DNA from: Apodospora peruviana
Taxonomy: Eukaryota > Ascomycota > Sordariomycetes > Sordariales > Lasiosphaeriaceae
Direction: 5' to 3'
DNA length: 64,000 bases
Assembly (NCBI GenBank): GCA_033439685.1
Contig: JAUEDM010000005.1
Coordinates: 682,001 to 746,000, forward strand
Shown here: positions 11,501 through 22,425 of the stretch, in pieces
How the letters are laid out: every line of letters begins with the position of its first letter
Position numbering within the stretch: position 1 is the stretch's first letter
Notes under the pieces: generated by a model
What the model was told of the DNA's origin: nothing
What the model saw: the letters and a program-made list of their open reading frames with translations, nothing else
Database searches by the model: none
Position numbers and translations under genes: made by a program

Positions 11501-14500
11501 GGCAGGTCCCATCCGCCAGGTTCTCAAGACTCACAACTCCAGAGCCGAGCTGCCGTACGCCTCATGCCTCAAGAGATCTGTCGATGCTGTTCAGACCATG
11601 CAGGAAGTTGTTTGTGAGCTCATTGTTCGCAGCTACCCGGTCAGTCTGGAGTCGGTCAACTTCCCCTTCAAGGATGAAGTGCACACATTTGTTACGGACC
11701 TTCCATCCTACCCGTGGAATCACACGGTAAAATACTGGAACGAGCCAAGGATCAGCAAGGAGTTGCGCGCAAGGAAGTTTCCTCCTCATGAGCTGCTCGG
11801 TTCGGTTCTTCCCACCGCCACTGGTAACGCACCCACCTGGCGAAACTTCCTCCGTCTTCCAGAGATCGAGTGGCTTAGGGACCATCAGGTTGACGGCAAG
11901 GTCGTTCTACCCGGTGCTGCATACATTGCCATGGCCATTGAAGCGGCAAGACTTCTTACAGATGCCACGGAAGAGTCCATATGGAGCTATCGACTCCGCA
12001 ACGTCGAGATCTTGAACGCGTTGGTCATCTCAGAGTCCCCGACTGGGGTGGAAACCCAGTTTTGTCTGCGCAAATGCAACGACAAAGAACTGGGGAGTTC
12101 GGGCTGGTATGAATTTGATGTCTGCTCGCTCGGTGGTGGAGACCTCTGGATTGATAACTGCAGGGGATATGTCATGGCCGAGACTGGGAAGCAAGTCAAG
12201 GTTGCGACGACCCGCGAAACAGACGTACCTTCTAGAGCGTCGCATCTCAAGACCGGGGACGCCCAAGCCAAAGACGTCGACATCAACTCGCTATTTGAGA
12301 ACCTGTACGAGATGGGAATCAACCACGGGCCCATCTTCCGAAATCTGAACGATAGTCATTCGGCTGGGAACAAGGCCGCCACGAACTTTACCATTGCCGA
12401 TGTTGCATCATCCAGCCCAGGAGCCAACCACTATGCCCTGCACCCCACAACACTTGACTCCATATTCCAGACAACCTACAGCAGCTTGCCCAAGGAACAG
12501 ATAAAGGGCAACATGGTTCTTCCACGGTCAATCGGCACCATGTTTGTGCCAAAGAACCTTGGCCGACAGGGGGGCGATAAGCTCAATTCGTTCACTGAGC
12601 TTGTGCTTTTGAACAAAAGGGGCGTGACCTCCAACGTGGCGGTTGTGAACGACGTGCAAGGCGAAGAGTCCAATTTGTGCTTCCAGATGCATGACTTCTT
12701 CTGCCAAGCTGTTCCTCGCGACTGGAACAATGCGAGCGAGAGCACAGAGCCGGCTGGTATATGCTCGAAACTGTGCTGGGAGCGCGATATTCTACATGAT
12801 GTGCCCAGTGAAATCAAGAAGTCTCTTATCAAGCCTCTCGGCGAAGAAGAGGCCGAACAGGAGAGAAAGCGCGTGCGGGCCTCCTACAACTATATCTACG
12901 ATGCTGTCAGTGAGCTTGAAGAGGAGAGCAAGAACAACGAATCCTGGCAATGGCACCACAAGCTCTTCTTCAACTGGATGAAGAAGATTGTCGAGTTGGG
13001 AGAGAGCGGCAATTTCCGACCTGGCAGTGAGACCTGGTCCAAGGCAACCCTGGGTGTGAAGCAGATGCTTGCCGATGAGCTGGCAGCCGGCGCGCCGACG
13101 GACCAGCTGCTCGTGCGGGTCGGTGAGAAACTTGTCGAAATTATCCGTGGCGATGTCACACCTCTTGAACTCATGATGCAAGGCGGCCTGCTTAACGCCT
13201 ATTACAGCGACCATAGCATCGCTGCGGAGCGTGTAAGTGCGCATGTGGCAGCCCTCGTGGAGTTGTACGCCGTGAAGCAGCCGGGAGCCAAGGTCTTGGA
13301 GATTGGAGGAGGCACCGGTGCCGCGACCACGATGGTTCTCCAGTCATTTGACGCAAAAGGCATCCAGGAGGGCTGGGGAGGATCTCTTCTTGGCCACTAC
13401 ACTTTTACCGACATCTCGCAAGGCTTCTTTGCAGCGGCGCGCGAGAAGTTTGCTCAGTGGGAGAGCTTGATGGACTTCAAGCAGCTCAACATTGAGCAGG
13501 ACCCCGTGGAGCAGGGATTCGAGGTCGGCAGTTATGATTTGATCGTGGCTGCCATGGTGCTCCATGCGACTAAGAACCTCCACAGTACTCTGTCACATGT
13601 CCGAAGGCTGCTCAAGCCGGGCGGCAAGCTGTTGCTCATCGAGTCCACGCAAGATCGTCTCGATACGCAAATGTCTTTTGGGACCCTTCCAGGGTGGTGG
13701 CTCGGAGAGGAACCGGATCGCAAGATGAGCCCCAACGCTCCTTTGGTTGTGTGGGATCGTATCCTACGGGAGACTGGATTTAGCGGCGTCGACTTTGAGA
13801 TGGCCGACTATGAGGAACCTGAGTTCCAGGCCTCCAGCACTATTCTGTCCAGCGCTATTACCACCGCAAAAACACCAGTACGAGGCCCAATCTCCATCGT
13901 GTACACTGGAGATGCGCCTCCAGAAGAGTGGCTGTTGGAGCTCTGCAGGCAGATCCAAGCGCAGACCGGTGTATTGCCGTTGGTCGAGAGTCTAGCTCAA
14001 TCAACAACCGACAATTGGCAGGACAAGATCTGCATCTTCACGGCCGAACTGGCCGACCCATTGGTGGACGGAATAGACCAGGTCTCTTTTGAAAGACTGC
14101 AGAGCTTGCTTGTCACCAGCCGGGGTGTCTTGTGGCTGAGCTCAGGCAGTCTCATTGATGCAGCGCATCCCAGATATGCTCTCGCCCAAGGTTTGCTCAG
14201 AACATTGCGAGTGGAAGATACGAGCAAGCGATACGTCCACTTGGACTTCGAGCATGACGATAAGGCATGGACAATCGACACGATTCCCCACGTCATTCAT
14301 GTTCTCTTGGATAGCTTTGACGAGAGCTTGGGTAGCCCGACGAGCGGGCGCGGAGTGGAATCGGAGTTCGCCGTCAAGGACTCCATGCTTCACGTAGCCA
14401 GGATCTACTTGGACAAGAGCCAAAGTCAAGTCGCGAGTGACAAACAGGTCGACCCTGAACCCGAAATGCAACCCTTCCACCAGCCGGGCCGTCCTCTGAT

Positions 14501-16727
14501 TTGGGAAACCTCGGTCTCGGGTCTGTTGACCGATCTGCACTTCACCGACGCACCGGACCTTGCAGAAACTAGTGTGCCCAGTGGCATGGTTGAACTTGAG
14601 GCCAAGGCCTTCGGACTTAACTTCCGCGATGTCCTGGTTGCGCTGGGTCAGCTTGACGAAACACTGATTGGTCACGAATGCTCCGGTATTGTCACACGCC
14701 TTGGTCCCGATACAGAGCAGAGCGGCTTGAAGGTCGGTGACAGGGTCGTCAGCTTGAGCAACGGACGGTATGCCAGTACTTCGCGGGCCTACTGGACCAG
14801 TGTGGCCAAAATTCCAGATGATATGGCATGGGGGGATGCAGCATCGATTCCCACTGCCTATGCGACGGCCTACCACTCGCTCTACCATATTGCCAGACTC
14901 CAGAAGGGCGAAACCGTTCTTGTTCACGCGGCTGCTGGTGGATTCGGACAGGCGTGCGTGGCCTTGGCGTTGCACATCGGGGCGAAAGTGTATGCCACCT
15001 GTTCATCGCAGATCAAGCGTGACCTCTTGATCAAGGAATACGGCCTCGACAAGGAGTGCATTTTGTCCAGCAGAGACACCACCTTTGCACCAGCGATTAT
15101 GGCAGCCACCAACGGCAAGGGTGTCGATGTGGTTGTTAACTCGCTCTCGGGCGCGATGCTGAAGGCCACGTGGGATTGCATTGCTCGATTCGGCCGATTC
15201 ATCGAGGTCGGGAAGATGGATCTCGAGGCTGGTCGACACATTGAGATGACGCCGTTCCGAAGGTGCGCAATCTATGCGGGTGTCGATCTCTTGCAGCTGC
15301 ACGAGTTCAACGGCCCGCTTACGCACGAGGCGTTGACGGAGAGTGTGCGAATTTGCCATGAGCGCCAGATCAAAAATGGGAGCAGGCCGATTACTCCCAT
15401 CACTCCGTTCTCCATCTCAGATATCGAGACTGGTATGCGTCAGATGCAGGGAGGCACGCACATGGGCAAGCTGATTCTTGTGCCAGGCGCTGGGGATTTG
15501 GTCAAGGTCATCTCGCGTCCCCGGCCTGTCACACTGGCCAACGCCGACGCCAGCTACCTCATTGTTGGGGGTCTGACTGGTGTTGGTGGGGCCATCGCCG
15601 AGTGGGTGATTACTGGTGCCGGGGCCAAGAATTTGGTCCTCGTGTCGCGCAAGGCTACTTCGCATCCCGCCGCCCAACGGCTCAAGGCCCAGGGCGAGGC
15701 AGTGGGCTGCAATGTCCAGATCCGTGATTGCGACGTTGCTGACGAAGACAAGTTGGTCGAGCTGCTCTCCAATCTCGCGAAGGACGGCGTGCCTCCTATA
15801 CGCGGCGTCATCAACGGTGCGATGGTTCTGGATGATACCGTCCTCGAGCGCATGAGGTACGAGCAGTGGGTCCACGGCGTGAGACCAAAAATCGGCAGCA
15901 GTGTCAACTTGGACAAGCACCTCCCAAAACTTGACTTTTTCATCATGCTCTCTTCGTTGCTGGGCGTCCTTGGCCACACGTCCCAATCCAACTACGCGGC
16001 CGGCAACGCGTTCCAGGACGCGTTGGCACGACATCGTACGCGAAACGGCCAGCCTGGTGTCACACTTGACTTGGGTGTTGTGCGCAGCGTTGGCTATGTT
16101 GCTAGCAGGGAGGAGACGGGCGACGACCACATCCGAACACGGTTCGAGAAGCTCAAGTTGCATTCAATGGATGTGCCGCAGATTGTACGGTTGGTGGAGG
16201 AGGCTATCCGTGATCCTTTGCGGCAGTCATCACCTGCCAACAGCCAGGTCATCATTGGGTTGACAGAGCAGACTCCTGAGATGTGGGAGGCGGCTATGGT
16301 GCGTGACAGGCGGCTAGGTACGCTGCAGCTTGCGAGTCGGAGGTCACAGGGTAGGGCTGGTGGGCCTGGGACAGGGGGTGATTCGGATGTAACGGCGGCG
16401 TTGGTGCGAATGCTTTCGCACCCGGATACTAGTTTGGGGGATGCGGCCGCGCTTTTGGTTGAGGCACTGGCCAATAAGCTGGCAGATATCTTCAATATTC
16501 CTGTTGCCGAGATCGATACGGGCTTGCCGCTGTCGAGGTATGGAGTTGACTCGCTTGTTGCGGTGGAACTGAGGAACTGGTTGAGTAGTGCAATCAGGGC
16601 GAAGGTGTCGGTCTTTGAGATTCTGCAGAGCCCATCTTTGGTTGAATTCGGTAGTTTGTTGGTGGTGAAGAGCGAATATATGTCGTCCAAGGTTGCGCCA
16701 GCTGTGGGGAAGGCGAGTGACATGTAG
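8593..16727 (+). CDS. highly reducing type I polyketide synthase (KS-AT-DH-MT-ER-KR-ACP), about 2636 aa
   Basis: Exons 8593-8946, 9010-9096, 9145-9202, 9262-10689 and 10744-16727. Intron 1 uses a GC-AG pair (GCAAGT donor); the last intron (10690-10743) is 54 bp and in frame. Spliced numbering: a Ser/Thr/Gly-rich leader of about 60 residues; KS with Cys234 (DTGCSAG), His369 (EAHMTGT), His409 (KTNIGH); AT with GQGAQ near 600 and Ser689 (SHSSGE); DH with His1023 (HQVDGKVVLP) and Asp1214 (LDSIFQ); C-MT with SAM loop EIGGGTGAAT from 1495; ER with HAAAGGFGQ from 2037; KR with GGLTGVGG from 2251 and Tyr2393 (SNYAAGN); ACP with Ser2579 (GVDSLVAVE). All catalytic residues I can check are present. There is no thioesterase, as usual for this class, so release needs another enzyme. 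The KR loop has Thr where Gly is common. The expected product is a reduced, alpha-methylated chain. Confidence 0.95.
10690..10743 (+). other. probable 54-bp in-frame intron inside the PKS AT region
   Basis: GTAACT donor, ACTGAC branch-like sequence 15 bp before the end and TTATTAG acceptor. The segment is 18 codons without a stop, so an ORF finder reads through it. Removal gives WSLHGELLRDENTT, which matches the usual spacing of PKS linkers, whereas retention adds 18 atypical residues. Confidence 0.75.
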
Positions 16728-17015
16728 AAGGGGGGTGGGTTTGAGGAAGGAAGGGGGGAAGTTGATGAGAAAGTTGTCTGAGAAATACCTAGTTTAGGTC
16801 GCAGCTTCCAGTTTTCGATACTTTGTGTTATGTTGTTCTGGGAGGCCAGGTTGTTAGATGAGGAGAATGGATATTGTTGATGAGGAGAACTCAACGTATC
16901 ATAAAATCACTTGGATAATATGAACCCATTGTTAATATGGTTGGATAAATCAAGAACTGTTTAATCCAAGATCCCACTAATTCCCATGTCCTATACAATC
17001 AATACTAGCTGTGAT

Positions 17016-17824
17016 CTAAATCACCTTCAACTTGACATATAGCCCGTTTCCGGGCTTGATGGTTACGGCCCCAGATGGCACCACCTTCTCGTCGGGCATG
17101 TCCAGCGTCCACTCGAACCGACCAACCATGGCAGCAATCAGACACCTCAGCTCAGCTTTGGAAAAGCTCTGCCCGATGCAGCTCCGCGGCCCATGCAGAA
17201 ACGTCAGAATCCTGGGCGGCTTCTTCTTGTCGCTGCCGTTGTCGTTGAACCAGCGCTCTGGGCGGAACTCGGCCGCATCCGCGCCCCAGAGGCTCTCGGA
17301 GCGGTTGATCAGCCATGGTGGGAGCAGCAACCATGTTCCCTTGGGCACGCGGCGACCCTGGAGTGTGGTGTCGATGGCGGCTACGCGGAGCAGGACGGGT
17401 GCGGTGGGGTAGAGGCGGAGGGTTTCGTTCATTACGCCGTTGAGATAGGGGAGGCTTTCGAGGATGGTGGCGAGCTTGTCTTTGTTGCCTGCTGCTGAGT
17501 GGACTACTTCTGCGCGAAGGGTCGTTTGGAGTTCTGGGTGCACGGCGAGAAGGTAGCACGCCCAGCTAAATGCAGATGAGGTTGTTTCGTGTCTGTTGTG
17601 GCAATTTTATAAGAGTTTTGTCAAAAATTTAGACCCAATAGACCTAATTCTTTGTTATGTTTTCTTTCGTTGACAGATAAGAAGAACAGGGGGAGAATCC
17701 TGGAGGAGACTTTGTGTATTACCTACCCAGCCACCAAAAAGGTAAGCAACTGATCCGACAGCTCGGTATCGGAAAAGGTGTCGGACTTTATTAGCATGGA
17801 AAGAATATCAAAGCTGTTGTTGTT

Positions 17825-17898
<74 letters not shown>

Positions 17899-18919
17899 CT
17901 CCATCTTCTCCAGAGTCAGCAGCACCTCGCGCCAGCTCGCACCGCTTATCGAGAACCAACTTGTCGGCAATGCTCCGTGCCGACGCGACGCGCTGCCTGA
18001 AGGCCTTGTTCAGGCTCCAAAAGGGTATCATTTGCACGAGGCGGTACGAGAAGCGCGAGCACAGGAAGAAGTAGATGATCTTTTCCAGCGTCGGCTCCGA
18101 GAGGAACTCGTAGTCCCGAAAGAGTTTGTCCTCTGAGTTTCTGAGCGTGTCAAATTCCCGACCCAAGCCAGCGATCCCGATGATGTCTAGCGATACCCTC
18201 GTCGACCACGAGTTGATCTCGACCTTGCCACCACCACCACCACCACCACCACCACCACCACTGTCGGTCTGCTGCTTGACATGCTCACCTAACATGTGGG
18301 TAAACGTTAGCGCCTTGTCCCACATCATGGGGTACAGGTCCCTGATGGCGCGGAAGCTGAAGGCCGGCTGCGTGTTCTTGCGGATGAAGCGGTGCTGGTC
18401 GCCTTCGGCTAGAACCAGGCCGTTCTCGCCGAGGATGATACCGAGGAACTTGCGGACCACGGGCGGTTTCGTGAAATCGTACGGGTGCTGCGTCAGGACC
18501 TCGGATATCGGGGCCATGTCGGTGAGCAGGAGCTGCGTCCTGTTTCCCAGAAGTCCCCCCCTGAGCGCGAGGACACCACCACTGCTGTCGGGGGGGTAGG
18601 ACCGCGCAAGTTCGGTGTACATCTGCGCCGGGATCATGGTCGTCGTCAGTCGGGACCAGAGCATCTTGAGCCCGTATCCTGGGCCGGGGCCGGGGAAGCT
18701 CCGGAGCGGGTCGACGAAGCGTGGGTAGATTGCCAGGGTGTACAAGAGGAGAAGCGAATAGTTCAGTATGAAGATGAAGGGTATGGTGAGGAAGAGTGGG
18801 GGGGGTGTTTGTGATATTGCTCTCGGTGGGAACGGGAGCTGTCCAGCGGGTAGGGTACCCTTTGAGACGAGAAAGATTTGGGCCACCGCGGCTAAAGAGA
18901 CGGCCTGAAACAACCCCAT
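17016..18919 (-). CDS. cytochrome P450 with poly-Asn and poly-Gly insertions, 589 aa
   Basis: Two exons on the minus strand, 18919-17727 and 17592-17016, joined by a 134-bp GT-AG intron exactly within the I-helix motif (AG|HETTSSAFSWA). The N-terminus has two hydrophobic segments (about 5-20 and 43-63) anchoring it in the ER. Motifs: AGHETT (about 397-402), ExxR as ETLR (454-457), FRPERW, and haem loop FLHGPRSCIG with Cys536. The protein is longer than the usual 500-530 because of a Gly run (about 220-230, CCA repeats) and about 27 consecutive Asn (about 341-368, GTT repeats on the plus strand), both in the loop-rich part before the I-helix. The haem-end sequence resembles the CYP3-like fungal P450s. 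It lies tail-to-tail with the PKS, 288 bp apart, and is the best candidate for the cluster's working oxidase. Confidence 0.88.
17814..17898. repeat. GTT/AAC trinucleotide microsatellite encoding poly-Asn
   Basis: About 28 GTT units on the plus strand with one ATT interruption near the left end, wholly inside P450 exon 1. Length variation would change the protein without breaking frame. Confidence 0.9.
18228..18260. repeat. CCA/TGG trinucleotide microsatellite encoding poly-Gly
   Basis: Eleven CCA units on the plus strand; they are read as GGT (Gly) in the minus-strand P450. Confidence 0.9.
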
Positions 18920-19524
18920 GTTCTCTGTGAGGTGAGTTTCCTTGTGTGAAGCGAAAGGGGAACGGGGCCAAGGACGACAAAAATCACGTGGAAGTGGAAC
19001 AGGATTTATGTGCTGTTAGGAGAGAGGTGGGTGATGGGTTTTCACGGAGCAGCAAAACTTCAGCAAATATCAAAGCACAGGTTGACAGATTCAGGCACAT
19101 GGCTGGGTTAAACCTGACAGTGGGAAGGGAACGAGTTTGTTTGGGGGCTGTACGGCTAACCCCTTTTTGGCATGTTCCGAGCTGAATGGTTGACGTGGTT
19201 GCTTGCATGCTTATGCTAACAAAACACGGCAGTTTAAGTTTGTTATATCGGACTCTTCCTCTCCCATACCTTTTAGTGTTGCGCGACTGCCTCTTCGCGT
19301 TCAACTGACAAGAATGTCATAAAACCAGTTCCACACTGACAGAGTTGAGACATGAGTTGACAACATAAAGCTATTTCTTTGGGTTCGTGTGTCCTTATAT
19401 TTACCGTTTATGTACGGTTGTACCTAAGTATGTCCTGCATTAAAGCAGCACGACGATCGAAATTACAAATCTGGTCTACATTATCTTACTTTCGATGAGT
19501 TCTGTCTCGTATAGCAACGAAGAA
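18920..19524. other. intergenic: P450 promoter and acyltransferase 3' flank
   Basis: 605 bp between two minus-strand genes. No other coding frame is supported and no clear TATA element was seen. Confidence 0.5.
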
Positions 19525-21033
19525 TCACGCTAACAAAAATGCAAATTTCCCGAACCCAACCCCCTTTTCCAGTAGAAACGGCCACTCATCCCCGTACATG
19601 CTCACAATAAACTCGATCCCGCCCGACTTCTTCCTCGGCAGGACATAGCACGCCGGGACCTTGCAGGCGTTGCGCATGCCCATCAACGGCCGCGACCCCT
19701 CGGCTCGGCCGCCGTTGCCAAGGAGGCTGCCGCCGAACGACGAGGCCTCGTCGCCCGGCACCAGCAGCATCGATGACATCAGCCAGTTGCCCTCGAGCGT
19801 CGCGTACCGCGGGCGCTGGATGTGGTTGTAGTCAGCCAGTCCGCGTAGGATCATGTAGCCGTCCATCATGGCGGCGTGGTCGATGGTCGATGCGCTCGTG
19901 CGGATGGCCTGGGCGACTTGGCCTAGGGAACAACCGCCGTCTTTGGCTTCGCTTATGAGAGAGCGCAGGGAAAGCGTTGGCCGGTGGTGGTAGATGCAGT
20001 TGCCGACGTAGAATGGCGGCACCGGCGTGGTTTCCGAGAAGTTGGGTCTCGCGTCGACGGGCACTTGGATCTCGAATTGTGCGTCAAGGTCGATGGGGAG
20101 GCTCTTGGCGATGCGGGCTGCTGTTCGAGCTTTTGTGAGGGTGCGCCAGAGCAACGCGGTTAGGGCGTCGTTGCCCGAGACGTCGGCGGTCGCTTCCTGG
20201 TGGCACTTGTTCCGGAGCTCGATAAACGCCCTCGGCGCCATGTAAAAGAGCCGTGAGCTCATCACTTTGTCGTCATCGTGTGTAGAAACGGCTGGTGGGG
20301 TTGGTGATAGGCCGGGCTGGTCTGAACGGTTAATACCGGGAGGGTCGAGGCCAACTGCATGCCATGGCGCCGGGCCTAGACTCTTCAACGAGTGTCCTGT
20401 TGCTTCCGCCTTCCAGATGTTGTCCAGCAGCGCCCTATCCCAGCCTTCTTTCGGAAGCACAAAGGCCGATGCGCCTGATGCAGAATCCAGTTCTCGGCAT
20501 TGGTCGGCCCACATCTTGAAAAATATGGCCATGCCTGTGGCGTCGCAGGCGGCGTGCAAGACGCAGACACAGAGTAGGCAGGCGCCAGGCATGAAGTTGG
20601 CCTGGGTGGCGACGATGGGGGCCCCGGCGTCCAGGTCGACGCCGCGGTATGTCACCCACGTTAGTTCCTCGTCCTTGAAGGCGTCGAGGGGAAACCCGCG
20701 TGCCTTGATGTCGGCATAGGTTGACGTGGTTGTATTCTTCAGCTCATTGTAGCGGAGCTGGGATGGAGGCAGGTCGGAGGCCGTGAGCGGACTGTAGCGG
20801 ATCTCGAGCTGCCCTGGACGCCAACCGGTTGTGTCGGGGGACTGCCGGTACAGTTTCCCGTTCAGCCACGGCACCAACAGAAACGTGCGCCGCAGACCCT
20901 CCTGGAGGTGAGCGAATACCTGCTGGTTGCTGACTCCGGGTTTGATGCTGAAGTATACCGAACCCGGGGGATAGACTGGCGGGGACAGGTGGTCTAGAGG
21001 ACCGAGTGCGAGATGCTGTACTGGTGATGGCAT
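19525..21033 (-). CDS. BAHD-type (trichothecene 3-O-acetyltransferase-like) acyltransferase, 502 aa
   Basis: A single uninterrupted frame from ATG 21033. The catalytic HxxxD motif is seen as HAACD (His160, Asp164) in the context VLHAACDATGMAIF, in which the family uses His as general base. The early signature LSPPVYPPGSVYFS and LVPWLNGKL match the start of fungal transferases related to Tri101/Tri3. The second BAHD signature DFGWG is not present in standard form; the equivalent region reads GDEASSFGG. The likely reaction is transfer of an acyl group from acyl-CoA, or from the PKS carrier domain, to a hydroxyl. In this cluster it could esterify the P450-hydroxylated polyketide or help release the chain, since the PKS lacks a thioesterase. 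The assignment to the superfamily is firm; the substrate is inference. Confidence 0.85.
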   Translation of the reverse strand: MPSPVQHLALGPLDHLSPPVYPPGSVYFSIKPGVSNQQVFAHLQEGLRRTFLLVPWLNGKLYRQSPDTTGWRPGQLEIRYSPLTASDLPPSQLRYNELKNTTTSTYADIKARGFPLDAFKDEELTWVTYRGVDLDAGAPIVATQANFMPGACLLCVCVLHAACDATGMAIFFKMWADQCRELDSASGASAFVLPKEGWDRALLDNIWKAEATGHSLKSLGPAPWHAVGLDPPGINRSDQPGLSPTPPAVSTHDDDKVMSSRLFYMAPRAFIELRNKCHQEATADVSGNDALTALLWRTLTKARTAARIAKSLPIDLDAQFEIQVPVDARPNFSETTPVPPFYVGNCIYHHRPTLSLRSLISEAKDGGCSLGQVAQAIRTSASTIDHAAMMDGYMILRGLADYNHIQRPRYATLEGNWLMSSMLLVPGDEASSFGGSLLGNGGRAEGSRPLMGMRNACKVPACYVLPRKKSGGIEFIVSMYGDEWPFLLEKGVGFGKFAFLLA

Positions 21034-21998
21034 ATTTGCTTTGTCTGAGAGTCGCAGTTGTTGAATAAACTGCTAAGGGTCAGGAATTTGGCACAATTGA
21101 GGATGAAATTGAGTTGTCATCAATATTCTTTCCAGGCATCCCCCCGACCTAGGCAACGGAAAAAACCAGAAGTTTGTTATCCAGCGCCATCTGTCATACC
21201 CGAGGCTTGAGACTCGCCAAACAAGACTCCATCTGAAGAATTCCGACACACAGGTATCAACAGCTCGGGTTTGTCCTGTTTGAGCTACATCCGAGGAGTG
21301 ATATTGAAGACCACAGCCGCATTTCCGCTTTCTCGGAGATTTCACAATTCGGTCGCATGTTTGCGGGCTGGGCCGCTGATGCACGTCATCAATACTACCT
21401 GTAAGCTTACTGTGGGTGTGGCCTGGTTATCAGCACCTCAGACCTCCATGCCCAACTATTTATCTAGGATATTGTATATGTGAGGGCGTGTCTATTCTCG
21501 GTCGAGACATCGACACCATTAATCCATTGGTCAGATTAAACGAGAAGCGGCATCTTCCAGACCCAGAAGCAATTCGCAGGGCATACATATGCGCGGCGCA
21601 GGGCTCCTATTGGCGTGGAAGATTGCTTTGATAAGGGTCCAGCCCACGAGCCAGTATCGGACCATTACTTAGTAAGGGACCCAAGCACGGAACCGAATGA
21701 GAAATCGGGTGCACACACTTTGACGCCATTGGGCATTGTTGACTAGTTTGGAATCCATGATCACTGATCAAGCCGATTGCAGGCTCATGGTGGCCACCAT
21801 ACTCCAATGGAAGGGAAGAATCAAGCCCAGGTCGAGAGAATGAGGAGGCAAGTTACAACCAACCCTTTTCTTCTTCGATAATTCGTCCCTGTAATACTTT
21901 GCCACTTCAAATAGTATGTGAATAAGACTTGATACTCTTCGGAGTAGGAGATGACGCGCAGGGGAGCCTCAGCTTGCACGATGAGAAATCTTCCTAGG
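21034..21998. other. intergenic, promoter of acyltransferase and sequence of unknown role
   Basis: No supported gene. Moderately AT-rich; short frames lack motifs or splice structure. Confidence 0.5.
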
Positions 21999-22329
21999 AA
22001 GTGAGACATAAATTATTATTCATACACCGCTGTGTCCTTGGGCGTGTCGGACCTTCAAACTATTTACTGTACAGGAAAACCGTGCCTTACGGGTTGGGTG
22101 AAAAGCCGGTACCAACAATTGAGAAAACACATCAGTGACTGAGCCTGTAAATACAAAAGAGGAAGACCTCCTGGCCTTCGATGGAATGGGTTTCAACCTG
22201 CCGACTCCAGTTCTAGCTTCCTTGCTAGATTGTACATTGGTAATCTTCCCGCATCCATATCAGCCAGCTCAGGATCCTTCTCGTTAGCCGTGCAGCTGGG
22301 GGATCAATGCCCTGTAAAGTGAGACATAA
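21999..22329 (-). mobile_element. 5'-truncated short retroposon copy A with 13-bp target site duplication
   Basis: A 305-bp segment (22012-22316) matches the copy at 56715-57083 in reverse orientation, roughly 80 percent by eye over its whole length. It is bounded by a perfect 13-bp direct repeat, AAGTGAGACATAA, at 21999-22011 and 22317-22329; the homology ends exactly at these repeats. The 3' end (left here) is an AATAATAAT tail shared with the other copy, whereas the 5' end starts about 64 bp further in. Variable 5' ends, shared simple-repeat tail and 13-14 bp duplications are the hallmarks of target-primed reverse transcription (LINE or LINE-driven SINE). It lies about 97 bp upstream of the cluster regulator's start codon. 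Confidence 0.75.
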
Positions 22330-22425
22330 TTGGGGTTACGTGGATACTTTATTGATCCATGAGCACCAACGCTGCACACGGCAGAGAACGGGAAACAACA
22401 GGACCAAGACTAGAAATAATCCACC

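Noticed and set aside
17778..18074. Plus-strand frame with a run of about 28 leucines
   Set aside because: It is the mirror of the poly-Asn microsatellite within the minus-strand P450, not a membrane protein gene.
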